A DNA stretch of 6,520 nucleotides from Paucimonas sp. (GTDB taxonomy: Bacteria; Pseudomonadota; Gammaproteobacteria; Burkholderiales; Burkholderiaceae_D), in NCBI GenBank assembly GCA_029266815.1, contig JAQSWC010000117.1, forward strand, positions 1-6,520. The letters are read 5' to 3'. The position numbers and the translations under genes are program-made. The notes under the pieces were generated by a model. The model saw nothing but the letters and a program-made list of their open reading frames with translations, searched no databases and was not told the origin of the DNA. Positions within the stretch are counted from its first letter, which is position 1; every line of letters starts with the position of its first letter. Below, in pieces: positions 1-6,337 of the stretch.

Positions 1-130
1 TACTGCCCAATACCGATACGACGCTTCCATCGACGCGAACCCAACCGCGCTCTATCCATTCATCGGCCTCGCGACGTGAGCAAAGGCCGAGTTCGGACAT
101 GCGTTTGGAGAGGCGTACAGGTTCGTTCAT
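1..130 (-). CDS. S4-domain rRNA pseudouridine synthase (RsuA/RluB/RluF type), N-terminal fragment
   Basis: The reading frame starts at the ATG complementary to 128-130 and stays open for 43 codons to the window edge, so the gene is cut at its 3' end. The protein begins MNEPVRLSKRMSELGLCSRR and continues with EADEWIERGWVRVDG. This is the pattern of an S4 RNA-binding domain: a Leu-Ser-Lys-Arg helix, the CSRREAD turn, then a G-x-V-x-V-x-G strand. In the RsuA/RluB/RluE/RluF family this domain precedes the catalytic domain, which isomerises uridine to pseudouridine in rRNA. The catalytic domain lies outside the window, so enzyme identity and site specificity are inferred. The start lies 12 bases after the glnD stop codon with no clear Shine-Dalgarno sequence, which suggests co-transcription and perhaps coupling to glnD. 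The alternative start at Met11 has no better ribosome binding site and would cut into the S4 fold. Another S4-domain protein remains possible. Confidence 0.8.
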   Translation of the reverse strand, partial: MNEPVRLSKRMSELGLCSRREADEWIERGWVRVDGSVVSVLGS

Positions 131-142
131 GGTTCGAGTCGG

Positions 143-2695
143 TCAAATATGGAGCGCTTCAAGCAGATCGGATTCAAGCTGGATCTGATTACGCGGGTTC
201 TGCAGTGCGACGCCGTCGACAAGGAAAACGTCTTCCACGCGTTCCCCCAGCGTCATCACCTTGGCGGTGTGCAGGTTGATCTTGTATTTTGCCAATACGC
301 TGGCAATCGAGTAGAGCAGGCCGTTGCGATCATTGGCGGAGACCGACAGCAAGTAATACTGGCCGCGTTCGTCAGGACGCAGATCCACGGTGGGAGCAAT
401 GGGGAAGGTGCGGGACAATCGCGATAATCGCCCCTTGCTCGGCGGAGGCAAGGGCTCGCCGGACTGTAGCAGTGTAGCGATTTCATGCTCAACCAGATTG
501 ATGATGTCTCGATAGCTCTTTGAGAACATCGGCGCGATGGCAAGGAAGGTGTCGAGCGCGTAGCCGTGCCGGGTGGTGTGGATCTTCGCGTCGAGAATGC
601 TGAAGTTTTTGCGGTCGAAGTAGCTGCACAATCGCGCAAACAGATCGGCCTGGTCCTTCGCGTAGACAGTGATCTGCAGGCCTTCCCCGATCGGCGACAG
701 CCGGCACTTGACCACAGGCGCATCGCTGTCGACCTTGCTGTACAGCGCTCGCGTCTGCCATGCAATGTCGGAAGCATCATGCCGCAGGAAGTAACCGACA
801 TCGAGCTGTTTCCACAGTCTCTCGTGCGCATACTCGGGCAAGCCGTAGAGGCGCAGGGTCTTTAGCGCCTCCTCTTGCCGATTCTTCAGTTCACGATCCG
901 AGGAAGTGGCTTCGCCGCCGATCACCCGGAGCGTCTTCTGGTACAGCTCCTCCAGCAGCTTGCCCTTCCAGGCATTCCAAACCTTCGGACTGGTGCCGCG
1001 GATGTCCGCTACGGTCAAAAGGTAGAGGGCGGTCAGGTGGCGCTCGTCTTTCACCATATTGGCAAAGTTACGTATGACGTCGACGTCCGAGAGATCGTTT
1101 TTCTGAGCAACTTGCGACATTGTCAGGTGATGCTCCACAAGGAAGACGACCAGTTCCGTATCCTCTTCCGACAGCCCGTGGTCAACGCAGAACTCGCGCG
1201 CGTCAGCCATGCCGAGTCTGGAGTGATCTCCGCCGCGCCCTTTTGCAATGTCATGGAACAGGGCGGCAATATAAAGTAGCCAGGGCTTGGCGAAATTCGC
1301 CATCAACTGGCTACAGAAGGGGTATTCGTGCGCGTGTTCGCTCATCGTGAAGCGGCGTACATTGCGCACTACCATCAGGATGTGCTGATCTACAGTGTAG
1401 ACGTGAAACAGGTCATGCTGCATCTGGCCAATGATTTTGCGGAAGTTCGGCAGATAGCGCCCCAGGATGCTGGTCTGGTTCATGCCGCGCAGAACATGCG
1501 TGATGCCGCGCGGCGCCTGAATGATCTGAAGAAAGAGAGCCCGATTGACCGGATCATTGCGGAATTTCCGGTCGATGCGGAAGCGCGCATGCCACAGCTT
1601 GCGCAAGGTGCGCGCCGTCATGCCTTTGAGTTCCTCATGCTGCGCGAGCAGCAGAAAAACTTCCAGCATGGCCGAAGGCGTCGTCTCGAAGGTATCGTCG
1701 TCGGCAATGTCCAGCATGCCATTGACCGCATTGAAGCGTCCGTTGATGGGTTGAACGGTCAGGGGCTGGGGGAAAAGCTGGTTCTCTATGTTCTGCAGCA
1801 GGATGGTGTTGAGCTGCGTAATTGCCTTCGCCGCAAGGTAATAGTGCTGCATCATGTATTCGCTGGCCCGTCGCTCCGGGGTCGTCGTGAAGCCGAAGGT
1901 GTCCGCAACCGGCGTCTGTACGTCGAAAACGAGCCTATCCTCGCGGCGCTGCGCATGGATATGCAGCCGCGTACGGATATTTTTCAGGATGCGCTCTTTT
2001 TCGGTTAATTGCCCCGCTTCGGTGGGCGTGAGAAGACCTTGTTGCGCCAGCTCCCGCCACGAGCGGCCAAGCTTTGCGGCTTTGGCCACCCAGAGGATGA
2101 CTTGAAGATCGCGCAGCCCGCCGGGGCTTTCCTTGCAGTTAGGTTCCAGGCTGTAGGGAGTATCCTCGTATTTCGCGTGTCGCTGCCGCATCTCGAATGT
2201 CTTAGCTCGGAAAAAGGATTTGGCATCCATCGCAGCATCGCATTGCTCACGCAGAACCTGGAAAAGTTTGCGGCTGCCGGCTACGCGACGTGCTTCCAAC
2301 AGGGTGGTCTGAACCGTAATGTCGGCAGCCGCTTCTACAATGCATTCATCCACCGTGCGCACGCTGTGGCCGATTTCCAGGCCGATATCCCAGAACAGTT
2401 GCACCAGCTCTTCGAGTTTGGTCTTCAGCGCGCTGTCCGCCGGAAGATCGAGAAGGATCAGTACGTCGACATCGGAATAGGGGAACAGCTCGCCTCGGCC
2501 ATAGCCGCCTACTGCAACCAGGGCGGCGTTGGATGGGAAGCCGAACGCGAGCCAAGCCTTGGTCAATGCGGCATCGACGGCCTGGCGCAGATGAAGCAGC
2601 AAAGGTTCCGGTTTGCCGTCCGCCTTGAACTGGTCGAAGATTTTCTGGCGTTCGCTCTTGATCTCTTCCTTGAGCGCCAGCGCAAGCGTCGACAT
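143..2695 (-). CDS. glnD: Bifunctional [protein-PII] uridylyltransferase / uridylyl-removing enzyme GlnD
   Basis: GlnD is the cytoplasmic nitrogen sensor. It uridylylates PII proteins (GlnB/GlnK) when glutamine is low and removes the UMP when glutamine is high, which controls glutamine synthetase adenylylation and NtrBC. The 850-residue protein is complete, slightly shorter than the 890-residue E. coli enzyme. Domains in order: a nucleotidyltransferase domain with the GGYGRGEL motif at 63-70 and catalytic aspartates D75 and D77 in SDVD; the conserved linker segment EPNCKESPGGLRDLQ at 184-198; an HD hydrolase domain with H437, the H481-D482 pair in HDIAKGRGGDHS, and H521-H522; and two C-terminal ACT domains, about 671-745 and 780-850, that bind glutamine in this family. 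The start ATG lies one base after the map stop codon. Its only ribosome binding match is a weak GTGGA inside the last map codons, so translation is probably coupled to map. No key residue is missing. The same strand continues into a pseudouridine synthase gene. Confidence 0.98.
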   Translation of the reverse strand: MSTLALALKEEIKSERQKIFDQFKADGKPEPLLLHLRQAVDAALTKAWLAFGFPSNAALVAVGGYGRGELFPYSDVDVLILLDLPADSALKTKLEELVQLFWDIGLEIGHSVRTVDECIVEAAADITVQTTLLEARRVAGSRKLFQVLREQCDAAMDAKSFFRAKTFEMRQRHAKYEDTPYSLEPNCKESPGGLRDLQVILWVAKAAKLGRSWRELAQQGLLTPTEAGQLTEKERILKNIRTRLHIHAQRREDRLVFDVQTPVADTFGFTTTPERRASEYMMQHYYLAAKAITQLNTILLQNIENQLFPQPLTVQPINGRFNAVNGMLDIADDDTFETTPSAMLEVFLLLAQHEELKGMTARTLRKLWHARFRIDRKFRNDPVNRALFLQIIQAPRGITHVLRGMNQTSILGRYLPNFRKIIGQMQHDLFHVYTVDQHILMVVRNVRRFTMSEHAHEYPFCSQLMANFAKPWLLYIAALFHDIAKGRGGDHSRLGMADAREFCVDHGLSEEDTELVVFLVEHHLTMSQVAQKNDLSDVDVIRNFANMVKDERHLTALYLLTVADIRGTSPKVWNAWKGKLLEELYQKTLRVIGGEATSSDRELKNRQEEALKTLRLYGLPEYAHERLWKQLDVGYFLRHDASDIAWQTRALYSKVDSDAPVVKCRLSPIGEGLQITVYAKDQADLFARLCSYFDRKNFSILDAKIHTTRHGYALDTFLAIAPMFSKSYRDIINLVEHEIATLLQSGEPLPPPSKGRLSRLSRTFPIAPTVDLRPDERGQYYLLSVSANDRNGLLYSIASVLAKYKINLHTAKVMTLGERVEDVFLVDGVALQNPRNQIQLESDLLEALHI

Positions 2696-2696
2696 G

Positions 2697-3521
2697 CTAT
2701 TCCACTGCGGCGGCTTGCTGTGCGATGAAGGCGGGCGGCGCTGGCATGCCGGCGGATACTGTCAACACCTCGTAGCCGGTTTCAGTCACCAGCACAGTGT
2801 GTTCCCACTGTGCGGAAAGGCTGCGGTCCTTGGTCTTGATCGTCCAGCCGTCGCCCATTTCGCGGATGTCACGGCGCCCTGCATTGATCATGGGCTCCAC
2901 CGTAAAGATCATTCCGGGAACCAGCTTTTCGAGTGTGCCTGGTCGGCCATAATGCAGAACCTGGGGTTCTTCATGGAATATCTTGCCGATACCGTGTCCG
3001 CAGAACTCGCGCACCACGCTGTACCCGGCTTTCTCTGCGTGCTGCTGAATGGCATGACCAATATCACCCAAATGCGCATCCGGCTTGATCTTGGAGATGC
3101 CTATCCACATGCATTCAAATGTAATTTCGGTAAGTCGCTTTGCCAGGATAGACGGTTCGCCGACAAAGAACATGCGGCTGGTATCGCCATGGTAGCCGTC
3201 CTTGATGACCGTGACGTCGATATTGACGATATCGCCATTCTTCAAGGCCTTGTCGCCCGGAATGCCGTGGCATACCACGTCGTTGACCGAGGTGCAGATG
3301 GCTTTTGGGTAGGGCGTATAGCCAGGTGGGCAATAGTTGAGCGGGGCGGGAATGGAGCCCTGTTGTTCGACCATGTACTCATGGCACAGGCGATCGATTT
3401 CGCCGGTCGTGATGCCGGCTTTCACATAAGGAGCGATGAAGTCCAGCACTTCTGCCGCCAGTCTGCCTGCGACGCGCATTCCCTTGATGTCGTCGGCCGT
3501 TTTGATCGAGATATTGCCCAT
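2697..3521 (-). CDS. map: Type I methionine aminopeptidase
   Basis: This metalloenzyme removes the initiator methionine from nascent proteins whose second residue is small, acting in the cytoplasm near the ribosome exit. The 274-residue protein is a complete pita-bread-fold enzyme of the E. coli type. The five metal ligands are all present: D102 (in NIDVTV), D113 (HGDTSRMF), H176 (CGHGIG), E209 (FTVEPM) and E240 (QWEHTVLV). H85 in VCHGIP is the substrate-binding histidine. The N-terminus (MGNISIKTADDIKGMRVAGR) lines up with the family start, and the next in-frame Met is residue 15, inside the first helix, so the start at 3521 is secure. No Shine-Dalgarno-like sequence precedes the ATG; the bases before it are CATTTACTC. 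The gene is divergent from rpsB and is followed by glnD after a single base. The C-terminal tail after about residue 255 is Ala/Pro-rich and probably variable. Confidence 0.98.
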   Translation of the reverse strand: MGNISIKTADDIKGMRVAGRLAAEVLDFIAPYVKAGITTGEIDRLCHEYMVEQQGSIPAPLNYCPPGYTPYPKAICTSVNDVVCHGIPGDKALKNGDIVNIDVTVIKDGYHGDTSRMFFVGEPSILAKRLTEITFECMWIGISKIKPDAHLGDIGHAIQQHAEKAGYSVVREFCGHGIGKIFHEEPQVLHYGRPGTLEKLVPGMIFTVEPMINAGRRDIREMGDGWTIKTKDRSLSAQWEHTVLVTETGYEVLTVSAGMPAPPAFIAQQAAAVE

Positions 3522-3568
3522 GAGTAAATGACAGCGCCGTCTGCGGCGGAAAAGCGTAGCAATGCGAG

Positions 3569-3597
3569 ATTATAGACGAGCGGAAGAGCTTCTACAC
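3569..3597 (-). promoter_or_regulatory. Candidate sigma-70 promoter for the map-glnD operon
   Basis: Reading leftward, a perfect TATAAT lies at 3574-3569. The -35 region is poor: with a 17-bp spacer the hexamer at 3597-3592 is GTGTAG, and with a 16-bp spacer it is TGTAGA. Transcription would start near 3562, giving a leader of about 40 nt before the map ATG. Because only the -10 element is strong, either an activator contributes or the promoter is moderate. It would serve map, glnD and the downstream pseudouridine synthase. This is inferred from sequence match and position only. Confidence 0.5.
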
Positions 3598-3599
3598 TT

Positions 3600-3615
3600 T
3601 GCTGCGAATGCAGCA
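3600..3615. repeat. Inverted repeat between the divergent map and rpsB promoters
   Basis: TGCTGC and GCAGCA form perfect 6-bp arms around a 4-base GAAT spacer. The repeat fills the gap between the map -35 region (ending at 3597) and the rpsB -35 hexamer (starting at 3618). The position would suit an operator acting on both promoters, but the repeat is short and could be chance. It matches no regulator site that I recognise. Confidence 0.45.
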
Positions 3616-3617
3616 TA

Positions 3618-3647
3618 TTGAGAAGACATCCGGTTTTCGGCTATAAT
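3618..3647 (+). promoter_or_regulatory. Sigma-70 promoter for rpsB-tsf
   Basis: TTGAGA at 3618-3623 matches the -35 consensus at five of six positions, and TATAAT at 3642-3647 is a perfect -10. The spacer is 18 bp. The expected start of transcription is around 3653-3655, in GGGCTAG, leaving an untranslated leader of about 110 nt before rpsB. The strong hexamers fit the high expression expected for a ribosomal protein operon. Assignment is from consensus match and location, not from mapped transcripts. Confidence 0.8.
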
Positions 3648-3653
3648 TGCGGG

Positions 3654-3762
3654 CTAGCCGGAATTGCCCGGCTGGTTTCGATAATCGCGAATCCGTCCGA
3701 CAAGGGTGCCTTGAATTTTTTAGGTGACTGGGCGGATTCCAGACCTAACCCTGGAGAATAGT
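3654..3762 (+). promoter_or_regulatory. Structured rpsB mRNA leader, candidate S2 autoregulatory element
   Basis: Base pairing read by hand shows four elements. (1) A 5' hairpin pairs 3654-3661 with 3668-3675 (core AGCCGG/CCGGCT, hexaloop AATTGC). (2) A long helix of up to 11 bp with G-U pairs joins 3689-3699 to 3729-3739 (core AATCCG/CGGATT); inside it CAAGG/CCTTG (3701-3705, 3709-3713) can form a small hairpin. (3) A hairpin next to the start codon pairs TCCAG (3738-3742) with CTGGA (3751-3755) and covers part of the GGAG Shine-Dalgarno. (4) The loop of hairpin 3 contains ACCTAA (3743-3748), which is perfectly complementary to TTAGGT at 3720-3725, so a pseudoknot or kissing interaction is possible. 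In E. coli, rpsB-tsf is repressed by S2 through a structured 5' leader. That the same happens here is inference. Confidence 0.6.
3753..3756 (+). promoter_or_regulatory. Shine-Dalgarno sequence that fixes the rpsB start
   Basis: GGAG lies 6 nt before the ATG at 3763. The frame is also open upstream to a GTG at 3724, which would add 13 residues. However, the S2 family begins at MSVTMREML, and the GTG lies within the structured leader, so the ATG at 3763 is the start. Part of this site pairs in the hairpin 3738-3742/3751-3755. Confidence 0.85.
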
Positions 3763-4512
3763 ATGTCCGTTACCATGCGTGAAATGCTGGAAGCCGGTAT
3801 CCATTTTGGACACCAAACCCGCTTCTGGAACCCCAAGATGGCCCCGTATATCTTCGGTCATCGCAACAAAATCCATATCGTCAACCTGGAAAAGACCCTG
3901 TCGATGTACCAGGAGGCGATGAAGTATATCCGTCAACTCGCTGCCAATCGCGGCACCATCCTGCTGGTCGGTACCAAGCGCCAGTCGCGCGACATCATTG
4001 CTGCGGAAGCACAACGCGCCGGCATGCCTTTCGTTGATCAGCGCTGGCTGGGCGGCATGCTCACCAACTTCAAGACGATCAAGACCTCGATCAAGCGCCT
4101 GAAGGATATGGAAGCGTCGATTGAAGACGGTTCGGTGGAAAAGCTCTCCAAGAAGGAAGCGCTCATGTTCCACCGCGAGATGGAAAAGCTGCAGAAGTCG
4201 ATCGGCGGCATCAAGGACATGAACGGCATTCCCGATGCGATCTTCGTGGTTGACGTTGGCTATCACAAGGGCGCGATCACCGAAGCTGCAAAACTGGGTA
4301 TTCCTGTGATCGGCGTGGTCGATACCAACCACTCGCCGGACGGCGTTACTTACGTCATCCCGGGCAATGACGATTCCGCCAAGGCCATCACTCTGTACGC
4401 TCGCGGTGTGGCCGATGCCATTCTCGAAGGTCGTGCGAATGCGACGACCGAAGTGCTGGAAGCCGTTAAAGGCGGCGCCGACGAGTTCGTCGAGGTCAGC
4501 GAAGAGGCGTAA
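3763..4512 (+). CDS. rpsB: 30S ribosomal protein S2
   Basis: S2 is a late-assembling protein of the small ribosomal subunit, located between the head and body and needed with S1 for mRNA binding. The 249-residue protein is close to the 241 residues of E. coli S2. Recognisable blocks are the N-terminal MREMLEAGIHFGHQTRFWNP (5-24), the central TILLVGTKRQ (65-74), DQRWLGGMLTNF (92-103), the coiled-coil-like Lys/Glu-rich helices at about 104-150, IPDAIFVVD (156-164) and VVDTNHSPD (185-193). The tail (EFVEVSEEA) is acidic. The start is set by GGAG 6 nt upstream and by family alignment. The gene is first in the rpsB-tsf transcription unit, behind a strong promoter and a structured leader that may bind S2. 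An intrinsic terminator follows 22 bases after the stop codon, so tsf expression depends on read-through or on its own promoter. Confidence 0.99.
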   Translation: MSVTMREMLEAGIHFGHQTRFWNPKMAPYIFGHRNKIHIVNLEKTLSMYQEAMKYIRQLAANRGTILLVGTKRQSRDIIAAEAQRAGMPFVDQRWLGGMLTNFKTIKTSIKRLKDMEASIEDGSVEKLSKKEALMFHREMEKLQKSIGGIKDMNGIPDAIFVVDVGYHKGAITEAAKLGIPVIGVVDTNHSPDGVTYVIPGNDDSAKAITLYARGVADAILEGRANATTEVLEAVKGGADEFVEVSEEA

Positions 4513-4534
4513 ATACGCGCATTAGCGGGCGCTG

Positions 4535-4567
4535 AAAAAGGGGCAACAAGGGTTCGCCCCTTTTTTT
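4535..4567 (+). terminator. Intrinsic terminator or attenuator between rpsB and tsf
   Basis: AAAAAGGGGC at 4535-4544 pairs with GCCCCTTTTT at 4556-4565, closing an 11-nt loop, and a run of seven T (4561-4567) follows the GC core. The five A before the stem mirror the T run, so it could also act on the minus strand. It lies inside an operon whose genes are normally co-transcribed. Partial read-through, giving more S2 than EF-Ts transcript or balancing the two, is the likely role; E. coli also has a terminator-like signal here. Strength cannot be judged by eye. Confidence 0.8.
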
Positions 4568-4593
4568 CGAGCGAGTTTTGATATTTCGATACG

Positions 4594-4612
4594 TCATGCC
4601 TACACGGCATGA
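4594..4612 (+). repeat. Perfect hairpin in the tsf leader
   Basis: TCATGCC (4594-4600) and GGCATGA (4606-4612) are perfect 7-bp arms around a TACAC loop. The element sits after the rpsB-tsf terminator and 8 nt before the AGGAG Shine-Dalgarno of tsf (4621-4625), and no T run follows, so it is not a terminator. It could be an mRNA-stabilising or processing stem, a translational control element, or a DNA operator. Nothing in the sequence decides between these. Confidence 0.6.
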
Positions 4613-4631
4613 AACCAGTTAGGAGAACGAT

Positions 4632-5510
4632 ATGGCCGCAATTACTGCAGCAATGGTAGGTGAACTGCGCGCGAAGACCGACGCGCCCATGATGGAATGC
4701 AAGAAGGCGCTGACCGAGGCTGACGGCGACATGGCCCGTGCCGAAGAAATCCTGCGCGTCAAGCTGGGAAGCAAGGCGTCGAAAGCCGCCTCCCGCGTTA
4801 CGGCCGAAGGCGTGATCAGCGCTTATATTTCTGGCGGCGTCGGTGCCTTGATCGAAGTCAACTGCGAAACCGACTTCGTCTCCAAGAATGACGATTTCCT
4901 CACGTTTACGAATACCTGCGCCAAACTGGTGGCGGAAAAGAATCCGGCTGACGTAGCTGCGTTGTCAGCGCTTCCGCTCGACGGCAAGACAGTCGACGAG
5001 GTGCGCTCCGCGCTGATCGGCAAGATCGGCGAGAACATGTCGATACGCCGTTTCCGCCGCTTCGAAACCGGCGCCAAGTTGGTGTCCTATCTGCATGGCA
5101 CACGCATTGGCGTGATGGTCGAATTTGAGGGCGATGATCAGGCAGGCAAGGACGTAGCGATGCACATCGCTGCAATGAAGCCTGTATCATTGTCGGCCGA
5201 GGAAGTGCCTTCCGATTTGATCGAGAAAGAGCGTTCGATCGCGTCGCAAAAAGCTGCCGAGTCGGGCAAGCCGGCCGACATTGTCGCCAAGATGGTCGAG
5301 GGTTCGGTACAGAAGTACCTGAAGGAAGTATCGCTGTTCAACCAGCCTTTCGTGAAAAATGACAAGCAGACAGTGGAACAGATGCTGAAGGCGGCGAATA
5401 CGAAAGTGAAGGCATTCGCGATGTTCGTGGTCGGCGAAGGCATCGAGAAGCGCCAGGACGACTTTGCCGCCGAGGTCGCGGCCCAAGTGGCCGCTGCGAA
5501 ACAGGCGTAA
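4632..5510 (+). CDS. tsf: Elongation factor Ts
   Basis: EF-Ts is the guanine nucleotide exchange factor that releases GDP from EF-Tu in the elongation cycle. The protein has 292 residues (E. coli 283). The N-terminal UBA-like domain carries the signature LRAKTDAPMMECKKAL at 12-27. The core begins with VTAEGVISAYI (56-66), and the motif CETDFVSKNDDF at 78-89 includes D81 and F82, the pair inserted into EF-Tu in the E. coli complex. Further conserved blocks are LVSYLHG (150-156) and HIAAMKP (178-184), followed by the coiled-coil region and the C-terminal module (SLFNQPFVK at 234-242). AGGAG at 4621-4625 sits 6 nt before the ATG. The gene follows rpsB after 119 bases that contain an intrinsic terminator and a hairpin, and it is closed by its own strong terminator. 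I saw no convincing separate promoter, so it probably depends on read-through from rpsB. Confidence 0.99.
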   Translation: MAAITAAMVGELRAKTDAPMMECKKALTEADGDMARAEEILRVKLGSKASKAASRVTAEGVISAYISGGVGALIEVNCETDFVSKNDDFLTFTNTCAKLVAEKNPADVAALSALPLDGKTVDEVRSALIGKIGENMSIRRFRRFETGAKLVSYLHGTRIGVMVEFEGDDQAGKDVAMHIAAMKPVSLSAEEVPSDLIEKERSIASQKAAESGKPADIVAKMVEGSVQKYLKEVSLFNQPFVKNDKQTVEQMLKAANTKVKAFAMFVVGEGIEKRQDDFAAEVAAQVAAAKQA

Positions 5511-5526
5511 GCCGCGCAGGAAGTAC

Positions 5527-5552
5527 AAGCGGGCCGAAAGGCCCGTTTTTTT
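5527..5552 (+). terminator. Strong intrinsic terminator after tsf
   Basis: CGGGCC (5530-5535) pairs with GGCCCG (5540-5545) around a GAAA tetraloop of the stable GNRA class. Weaker A-T and G-U pairs extend the stem to 5527-5529, and seven T follow at 5546-5552. It begins 16 bases after the tsf stop and probably ends most rpsB-tsf transcripts, which implies that pyrH-frr need read-through or a promoter of their own. Confidence 0.92.
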
Positions 5553-5600
5553 AAGTTTTTAACGTCCTATCCAGCCGAAAGACAGCAAGGAAGCCGATAC

Positions 5601-6317
5601 ATGACAAAACCCGCCTACAAACGCGTTCTTCTCAAACTTTCCGGCGAAGCTCTCATGGGAGAGGATGCCTATGGCATCAATCGCGCAACGATAGAACGAA
5701 TGGTTGCGGATGTTTCTGAAGTGGCGGCGCTAGGTGTCGAACTCGCGATCGTGATCGGCGGCGGCAATATCTTCCGTGGCGTGGCGCCAGGCGCGCAAGG
5801 CATGGACCGCGCGACCGCGGACTACATGGGCATGCTGGCAACCGTGATGAATTCCCTGGCCCTGGCCGACGCGATGCGCCAGGCAGGCATGACTGCGCGC
5901 GTGATGTCTGCGATCGGCATTGAGCAGGTGGTGGAACCCTATGTGCGGCCCAAGGCCTTGCAGTATCTTGAAGAGGGAAAGATTGTGGTCTTTGCTGCAG
6001 GCACTGGCAATCCGTTCTTCACGACTGACACCGCTGCCGCATTGCGCGGCTCGGAGATCGGTGCTCAGATCGTGTTGAAGGCCACCAAGGTTGACGGCGT
6101 GTATACCGCCGACCCCAACAAGGACAAGACGGCGACCCGCTATGCGACGATTTCTTTCGACGAAGCGATCGCCAAGCACCTGCAGGTGATGGATGCTACC
6201 GCATTCGCATTGTGCCGTGACCAGAAACTGCCGATCAAGGTCTTTTCCATCGTCAAGCCGGGTGCCCTGCGCCGTGTGGTCATGGGCGAGGATGAAGGTA
6301 CCTTGGTTCACGTATAA
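5601..6317 (+). CDS. pyrH: Uridylate kinase (UMP kinase)
   Basis: This enzyme phosphorylates UMP to UDP with ATP in pyrimidine nucleotide synthesis. The bacterial enzyme is a hexamer of the amino-acid-kinase fold, usually activated by GTP and inhibited by UTP. The 238-residue protein is near the family norm (E. coli 241). Conserved segments in order: KLSGEAL (12-18), the glycine-rich IGGGNIFRG (52-60), MDRATADYMGMLATVMN (68-84), which includes UMP-site residues, GTGNPFFTTDTAA (134-146), and KATKVDGVYTADP (160-172), which shapes the ATP site. An AGGA sequence (5588-5591) lies 9 nt before the ATG. The preceding intergenic region is 90 bases and is largely taken up by the tsf terminator. In the roughly 48 bases after its T run I see no clear promoter. 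The frr start codon follows 20 bases after the pyrH stop, so the two are probably co-transcribed. Confidence 0.99.
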   Translation: MTKPAYKRVLLKLSGEALMGEDAYGINRATIERMVADVSEVAALGVELAIVIGGGNIFRGVAPGAQGMDRATADYMGMLATVMNSLALADAMRQAGMTARVMSAIGIEQVVEPYVRPKALQYLEEGKIVVFAAGTGNPFFTTDTAAALRGSEIGAQIVLKATKVDGVYTADPNKDKTATRYATISFDEAIAKHLQVMDATAFALCRDQKLPIKVFSIVKPGALRRVVMGEDEGTLVHV

Positions 6318-6337
6318 CTGAAAGACAGGAGAGCAAA

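Noticed and set aside
1328..2728. Two long plus-strand open frames (1328-2008, 226 codons, and 2009-2728, 239 codons) antisense to glnD
   Set aside because: They lie opposite a gene with full family conservation, show no recognisable domain, and are typical shadow frames of a GC-rich coding strand. I see no promoter or ribosome binding site for them.
2613..3527. A 304-codon plus-strand frame spanning the map gene
   Set aside because: It is antisense to the clearly genuine map, and its translation has no family features, so it is a compositional shadow.
3724..3762. A 13-residue N-terminal extension of S2 from a GTG at 3724
   Set aside because: The GTG has no Shine-Dalgarno sequence, lies within the structured leader, and would add residues absent from the S2 family. 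The ATG at 3763 has GGAG at the right distance.
3745..4332. A 195-codon minus-strand frame opposite rpsB
   Set aside because: It is antisense to a highly conserved ribosomal protein gene and has no recognisable content.
5730..6311. A 193-codon minus-strand frame opposite pyrH
   Set aside because: It mirrors the codon structure of pyrH and has no domain, promoter or ribosome binding site that I can support.
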